A stretch of DNA of 62,347 bases, taken from contig CAMYKI010000018.1 of the NCBI GenBank assembly GCA_947258985.1, positions 1 to 62,347 on the forward strand. The letters are read 5' to 3'. The DNA is from an uncultured Acidimicrobiaceae bacterium. GTDB taxonomy: Bacteria > Actinomycetota > Acidimicrobiia > Spongiisociales > UBA5794. This document shows, in pieces, positions 57,695 to 62,347 of this stretch; position 1 is the stretch's first letter, and each line of letters opens with the position of its first letter. The position numbers and the translations under genes are program-made. The notes under the pieces are model-generated. The model was not told the origin of the DNA and did not search any database. It saw only the letters and a program-made list of their open reading frames with translations.

Positions 57695-60600
57695 CGGCCG
57701 GCAGATCTCCGCTGCCGCGAGCCCATCACCAGAGCAGCTCCGGCAAGTAGCAGCAGCAGTCCGTATACGGCAAAGCGCAGAAGGTCGCTGCCGGTTCGTG
57801 GCAACTCGCCGATGGAGACCGTGTCGGTATCGGTGTTGTCGGTGGTGTCCGGCTCGGTAACCGGACCATCCGAGTCGACATCGGCGCTGTTGGCGATGTT
57901 GCCCGAGGCCGAACTGCTCACCACAGTCGAGATGACGATCGTCTCCTCGGCGTCCACAGCCAGGTCTCCGTCGAGAACGCATTCGACAGTCTGAGCGAGG
58001 ATGGAGCAATCCCATCCCTCACCGGTCACACCGGTAACCGGCAGCGCGCTCGGGACCACATCTGTGACTGTTATCGGCCCAAGCGCGGCACCGGGCCCGT
58101 CATTGCCGACGGTAATGGTGTAGTCGATTCGCTCGCCGACCTGTCCCCCGCCGCTGGAGGTCTTGCCCAACCACAGGTTGAAGGCGGCCACATAACCGAA
58201 GTCGTTGCCGCTATTCGTCTCGCCGGCAGCGACTGTCACCGGAGTCATATCATCGAGTCGACCGTCCGGGTCGAAGGTAGCCTGCATCATTGGCGGCAAG
58301 GTGTCGGGATCGATGACTACGACGTAGTCGCCCGCCAGCACATCGGTGAAGGCGTAGGACCCGTCAGACCCGGTCGTCGTCGTCTGCACCAAGACGTCAT
58401 CCGACGTCCCCACAGTGCCGTCGGGGCCGGGATCGACCAACGATACGGAGATTCCCGAAAGGCCGGGCTCGGTATCGCCCGGAGTCGCATCGGCGTCAGC
58501 GTCCTCCCACACGGTGCCCGTCACATTGCCCATGTCGGGGAAGACGACGGGGGTGGGGTCGCTGTTGTCGGACGGATCGTTGTTGCCGTCGGGATCCGGT
58601 TCTACACCGTCCTGGGACACATCAGCAACGGTGGTATCGGCGGGCGAGGTGCCGAGGGCAGTCACCGTATTCCAGTGCGGCCCGAGTTCACTCTCCGGGG
58701 TCACCTCAACAACTACATCGATAGAAGCCACCGCGCCGACCGCCAGGCTGTCGGTACCGGCCAAGAGGTCTGTGTCGGCAAGGCCGTCGTAGGCTGGCGA
58801 GACCGTCAGTCCGCTCGCTTCCACGTCTACGAGGGTCCAAGCCCCGACCGTCGAGAATATGACAGATAGGTCCTCGACAACCTGGATACCGCCCAGTTCC
58901 ACGTCTCCGAAGTTCTCGACAACGATCGTGTAGGTCAGATCGTAGGATCCGTCTCCGTTCGACAACGGCTCGGCGCTAACGAACTTGGCGGCGCCAAGAG
59001 CCGGAGCCTCGTTGAACGCCACCGGTGTTGGATCATCCTCGTCCGGTATGTCGTCGTCGTCATGCGACCCATCGGTGTCGTCGCCGTCGGCATCGGGATC
59101 GATCCCGTCGGTCGATTCGTCATCGACGGAGCCGCCGGTCGGAGTCGAACCAACGATCGACGCCGTGTTGTCATGAGGACCGACCTCGGAGCCGGGCGTC
59201 ACCGTGAAACCGATGACAACTGTGCCCGTCTCTCCCGGATCGATGGATTGGCCCGCAGCCAGGATGTTCGACGTGGCGGTCCCATCCCAGCCGGGGTCGG
59301 CCACATAGGTGCCATCGGTTGCCGCAAAGTCGGTGGGCGAGAGCAGCGCCAACTGGGTGGCGATGTCATCAAGGAGTTCGAGATCGCTGAGCGTCACGCC
59401 ACCCAGGTTCTCAAAGGTGATCAGGTAGGTGATGTCGTACGTACCGTCACCGTGGTTGACGACGCTCGCGACGGTCTTCGCAAGACCGATGATGGCGGGA
59501 ATCACGACGGCGTTGTCTTCGTCGTCCTCTGACTGATCGCCATCATCGTTGCCCGGTGTCGAATCGGGATCGTGCTGATCCGATGCGGTGACCTCGGCAA
59601 CGTTGACGTAGTCTGCCGGCGGTACCTCCACGGTTGCGTCGAAGGTCAGATCAACCGAACCGCCGACCGGGATGACCAAACCAGACCACGTGATTGTCGA
59701 ACCAGCCAGAGTCCCTCCGGCCGAAATGCTGTCAACACCGCTGTAGCCCGCAGGCACGACGTCCTCTACGGCAACCCCGATCGCATCATCCGGACCATCG
59801 TTGACAACGGTGATAGTGAACGTGATCGACGCCCCGACCCTCGGCGCCGTGTCCGACACCGTCTTGGAGAGCGACAGATCGGCGACCTGGGGAACAACCG
59901 GTGCGTTGTCTTCGTCGTCCTCAGACTGGTCACCGTCGTCATTGTTGGGGGTGCTGTCGGGATCGTGCTGATCCGACGCAGTCACCTCAACAACGTTCAC
60001 ATAGTCGAGAGGCGGCGCCTCGACCATGGCTTCGAAGGTCAGGTCAACCGAGCCACCAGCGGAGATAGCCAGACCGGACCAGGTAATCGTCGACCCGGCC
60101 AGCAAACCACCGGCGGAGATGCTGCCGATACCGATGTAACCCGTAGGCACGGAATCTTCGACCGCAACTCCGGTGGCATCATCCGGACCATCGTTGACAA
60201 CCGTGACCGTGAAGGTGACCGTATCGCCAGCATTCGGCGTGGCATCATCAACAACCTTTGAGAGCGACAGATCAGCGACCTGAGGAACCACAACTGCGTT
60301 GTCCTCGTCATCCTCAGACTGATCACCATCATCATTTCCCGGGGTGCTGTCGGGATCGTGCTGATCCGACGCAGTCACCTCAGCAACGTTCACATAATCG
60401 ACGGGGGGCGCCTCGACCATGGCTTCGAAGGTCAGGTCAACCGAACCGCCAGCCGGGACAGACATACCAGACCACGTAATCGTCGAACCAGCCAGCAACC
60501 CACCCGACGATATGTTGCCGAAACCGATGTAACCAGCAGGCACGGAATCTTCGACGGCGACACCGGTCGCATCATCCGGACCATCATTGGCAACCGTGAC

Positions 60601-62347
60601 CGTAAAGGTGACCGTATCGCCAACACTCGGAGTGGCATCATCGACAACCTTCACCAATGACAAGTCAACTGATTGCGGCGCAACAACTGCGTTGTCCTCA
60701 TCATCCTCAGACTGATCACCATCATCATTTCCCGGGGTGCTGTCGGGGTCGTAGTGGTCCGAAGCCGTCACCTCTGCCACGTTGAAGTACTCGCCAAGGG
60801 CGCCGGTTGGTGCCTCCACGATTGCGTCGAAGGTCAGATCGATCGAACCACCAGCGGAGATAGCCAGACCAGACCAGGTAATCGTCGAACCGGCCAGCAA
60901 ACCACCGGCAGAGATATTGCCGACACCGCTGTAACCCGCAGGCACGGAATCTTCGACGGCGACACCGGTCGCATCATCCGGACCATCATTGGCGACAGTG
61001 ATCGTGAACACGACCGGGTCACCAACATTCGGAGTCGCATCGCCGACAACCTTGACCAGGCTCAAGTCGGTCACGGTCGGCGTGAGCGTCGCGTTGTCTT
61101 CGTCGTCCTCTGACTGATCGCCATCGTCATTGTCGGGAGCGCTATCGGGATCGTGCTGATCCGACGCAGTCACCTCAGCAACGTTCAGATATTCGCCAGG
61201 GGCGCCGGTTGGTGCCTCCACGATTGCGTCGAAGGTCAGATCGATCGAGCCACCGGCGGGGATGGCAAGGGCAAGCCATGTGATCGCCGAACCGGCCAGC
61301 GAACCACCCGCCGAGATGTTGCCGATACCGCTGTAGCCCGCAGGTACGGAGTCTTCGACGGCAACTCCGGTCGCATCATCCGGACCGTCGTTGACAACCG
61401 TGATCGTGAACACGACCGTGTCACCAACACCGGGTGTCGTATCGGACACACTCTTGAGCAGTTCGAGATCGGCAGTAGTGGGCAGCAGGCCCGCGTTGTC
61501 CTCGTCGTCCTCTGACTGATCGCCATCGTCGTTGTCCGGCGTTGAATCCGGGTCGTGCTGATCCGACGCGGTGATCTCCGCCATGTTGAGATAGGCGGCA
61601 GGTGGTGCCAGAACCGTCACATCGAACGTCACGCTGGTGGATCCTCCCGCCGCAACGGACAGGCCGGTCCAGGTGATGGTCGATCCGACGGCGACTCCCC
61701 CATCGGAGATGTTGTTGATGGATGCGTAGCCGTTCGGTACCAGATCGCGCAGCCCGACTCCGGTCGCATCGGATGGCCCGGCGTTATTGATCGTGAGGGT
61801 GAAGGTGATTACCTGGTCAACGAGCGGGGTTGGATCGGACACACCCTTGATGAGCGACAGATCGGCTATCTGAGGAACGACCGGCGCGTTGTCCTCATCA
61901 TCCTCGGACTGGTCACCATCATCATTGTCCGGCGTCGAATCCGAATCGTATTGATCAGACTCAGTCACCTCAGCAACGTTCACATAGCTAGCCGGCGGCA
62001 CCGCGACGACCGCTTCGAACGTCACCGCGGTGGAGCCACCAGCCGGAACCGTCAAACCAGACCAGGTCACCGTGGATCCGGCCAGAGTCCCGCCGGATGA
62101 TATGTTCCCGATGCCGCTGTAGCCCGCCGGCACGACGTCTTCTACAGCAACTCCGGTCGCATCATCCAGACCATCATTGGCGACAGTGATAGTGAATAGC
62201 ACCGTGTCGCCAACATTCGGAGTGGCATCCGACGCCGCCTTGGTCAGGGACAGATCAGCGACCTGAGGAACCACAACCGCGTTGTCCTCATCATCCTCAG
62301 ACTGATCACCATCGTCATTGTCGGGGGTGCTGTCGGGGTCGTGCTGG
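57691..62347 (-). CDS. Giant DUF11-repeat surface protein with LPXTG-type anchor (5' end outside window)
   Basis: The frame is open to the window edge, giving over 1,550 residues of an exported cell-wall protein. From the N-terminal side, at least seven ~130-residue DUF11-like beta repeats (TPNVGDTV... NDGPDDATGVAVEDSVPAGY... GSTITWSGL) are joined by Asp/Glu-rich linkers (DSTPDNDDGDQSEDDEDN) that could bind calcium. Next come two related domains (IIGLAKTVASVVNHGDGTYDITY and ALGAAKFVSAEPLSNGDGSYDLTY), an SdrD-like domain (GTVWEDADADATPGDTEPGLSGISVSLVDPG), a final DUF11-like domain and the sorting signal ELPRTG, a membrane helix and an Arg tail. It probably forms a fibrous surface structure or adhesin. 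Confidence 0.9.
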   Translation of the reverse strand, partial: QHDPDSTPDNDDGDQSEDDEDNAVVVPQVADLSLTKAASDATPNVGDTVLFTITVANDGLDDATGVAVEDVVPAGYSGIGNISSGGTLAGSTVTWSGLTVPAGGSTAVTFEAVVAVPPASYVNVAEVTESDQYDSDSTPDNDDGDQSEDDEDNAPVVPQIADLSLIKGVSDPTPLVDQVITFTLTINNAGPSDATGVGLRDLVPNGYASINNISDGGVAVGSTITWTGLSVAAGGSTSVTFDVTVLAPPAAYLNMAEITASDQHDPDSTPDNDDGDQSEDDEDNAGLLPTTADLELLKSVSDTTPGVGDTVVFTITVVNDGPDDATGVAVEDSVPAGYSGIGNISAGGSLAGSAITWLALAIPAGGSIDLTFDAIVEAPTGAPGEYLNVAEVTASDQHDPDSAPDNDDGDQSEDDEDNATLTPTVTDLSLVKVVGDATPNVGDPVVFTITVANDGPDDATGVAVEDSVPAGYSGVGNISAGGLLAGSTITWSGLAISAGGSIDLTFDAIVEAPTGALGEYFNVAEVTASDHYDPDSTPGNDDGDQSEDDEDNAVVAPQSVDLSLVKVVDDATPSVGDTVTFTVTVANDGPDDATGVAVEDSVPAGYIGFGNISSGGLLAGSTITWSGMSVPAGGSVDLTFEAMVEAPPVDYVNVAEVTASDQHDPDSTPGNDDGDQSEDDEDNAVVVPQVADLSLSKVVDDATPNAGDTVTFTVTVVNDGPDDATGVAVEDSVPTGYIGIGSISAGGLLAGSTITWSGLAISAGGSVDLTFEAMVEAPPLDYVNVVEVTASDQHDPDSTPNNDDGDQSEDDEDNAPVVPQVADLSLSKTVSDTAPRVGASITFTITVVNDGPDDAIGVAVEDVVPAGYSGVDSISAGGTLAGSTITWSGLVIPVGGSVDLTFDATVEVPPADYVNVAEVTASDQHDPDSTPGNDDGDQSEDDEDNAVVIPAIIGLAKTVASVVNHGDGTYDITYLITFENLGGVTLSDLELLDDIATQLALLSPTDFAATDGTYVADPGWDGTATSNILAAGQSIDPGETGTVVIGFTVTPGSEVGPHDNTASIVGSTPTGGSVDDESTDGIDPDADGDDTDGSHDDDDIPDEDDPTPVAFNEAPALGAAKFVSAEPLSNGDGSYDLTYTIVVENFGDVELGGIQVVEDLSVIFSTVGAWTLVDVEASGLTVSPAYDGLADTDLLAGTDSLAVGAVASIDVVVEVTPESELGPHWNTVTALGTSPADTTVADVSQDGVEPDPDGNNDPSDNSDPTPVVFPDMGNVTGTVWEDADADATPGDTEPGLSGISVSLVDPGPDGTVGTSDDVLVQTTTTGSDGSYAFTDVLAGDYVVVIDPDTLPPMMQATFDPDGRLDDMTPVTVAAGETNSGNDFGYVAAFNLWLGKTSSGGGQVGERIDYTITVGNDGPGAALGPITVTDVVPSALPVTGVTGEGWDCSILAQTVECVLDGDLAVDAEETIVISTVVSSSASGNIANSADVDSDGPVTEPDTTDNTDTDTVSIGELPRTGSDLLRFAVYGLLLLLAGAALVMGSRQRRSAGR
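59514..62347 (-). repeat. ~390-bp tandem coding repeats of the surface protein
   Basis: Eight copies of the acidic linker, spaced about 390-400 bases apart, mark seven near-identical repeat units. Some neighbouring units share long identical stretches, suggesting recent homogenisation or expansion. Confidence 0.85.

Noticed and set aside
59120..59165. tRNA T-loop-like sequence
   Set aside because: It lies inside the coding repeat of the surface protein and no cloverleaf can be drawn.

Overview
The window reads as a chromosomal segment of a GC-rich actinobacterium, most likely an uncultivated member of Acidimicrobiia or a related deep Actinomycetota lineage. The phylum call rests on the combination of a NucS mismatch endonuclease, a family-5-type uracil-DNA glycosylase, four F420-type luciferase-like oxidoreductases, an Eis-type acetyltransferase, Thr/Ala-rich lipoprotein linkers and an LPXTG surface protein. 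The class is inference only. No rRNA, tRNA, CRISPR array or intact transposase was seen. Many genes have a TANNNT box 6-7 nt before the start codon, which points to widespread leaderless transcription.

Layout. 0-4.4 kb: a small membrane protein, a possible structured RNA ending in a terminator, a secreted transglycosylase, a sirtuin, a rhodanese-ThiF/MoeB protein and a secreted CAP-domain protein. 4.4-11.7 kb: a block bounded by two identical 47-bp direct repeats. It holds a lipoprotein alpha/beta hydrolase, a Fur-family regulator divergent from a cobalt ECF transporter (cbiM(N)-cbiQ-cbiO), a His-rich cation diffusion facilitator and the tail of a serine recombinase, so it looks like a metal-handling island. 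11.7-16.7 kb: leucyl aminopeptidase, cob(I)alamin adenosyltransferase, a membrane protein, transketolase and a ~100-bp tandem repeat. 16.7-22.4 kb: an operon of lpd, a 2-oxoacid dehydrogenase E2, a fused LipB-LipA and an M24 peptidase, which makes, attaches and uses lipoate. 22.4-28.5 kb: a 29-aa membrane peptide coupled to a hydrolase, a six-gene minus-strand operon around an isobutyryl-CoA-mutase-like protein, and a DsbB/thioredoxin pair.

28.5-43.2 kb: an MBL hydrolase, an F420-type oxidoreductase, sufC1-sufS-sufU on the plus strand, then a long minus-strand run of NAPRT, fumarase, a second sirtuin, a three-gene membrane/exported operon, another F420-type oxidoreductase, a methyltransferase and sufC2-Rieske-sufD. 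sufB stands alone at 53.4-54.8 kb, so the Fe-S assembly system is complete but split into three places and has two SufC paralogues. 43.2-57.7 kb: mixed genes, including a small HTH regulator with two perfect operators sitting in face-to-face divergent promoters, DNA repair genes (udgB-like, nucS), a primary-type sigma factor and an Eis-like acetyltransferase. 57.7 kb to the end: the C-terminal part of a giant surface protein with at least seven DUF11-like repeats, an SdrD-like domain and an LPRTG anchor. It continues beyond the window.

Two themes link genes across the window. One is cobalt and B12: CbiMNQO, the adenosyltransferase and a B12-dependent mutase. The other is sulfur, lipoate and Fe-S chemistry: the rhodanese-ThiF protein, LipB-LipA, the SUF system and disulfide exchange proteins.
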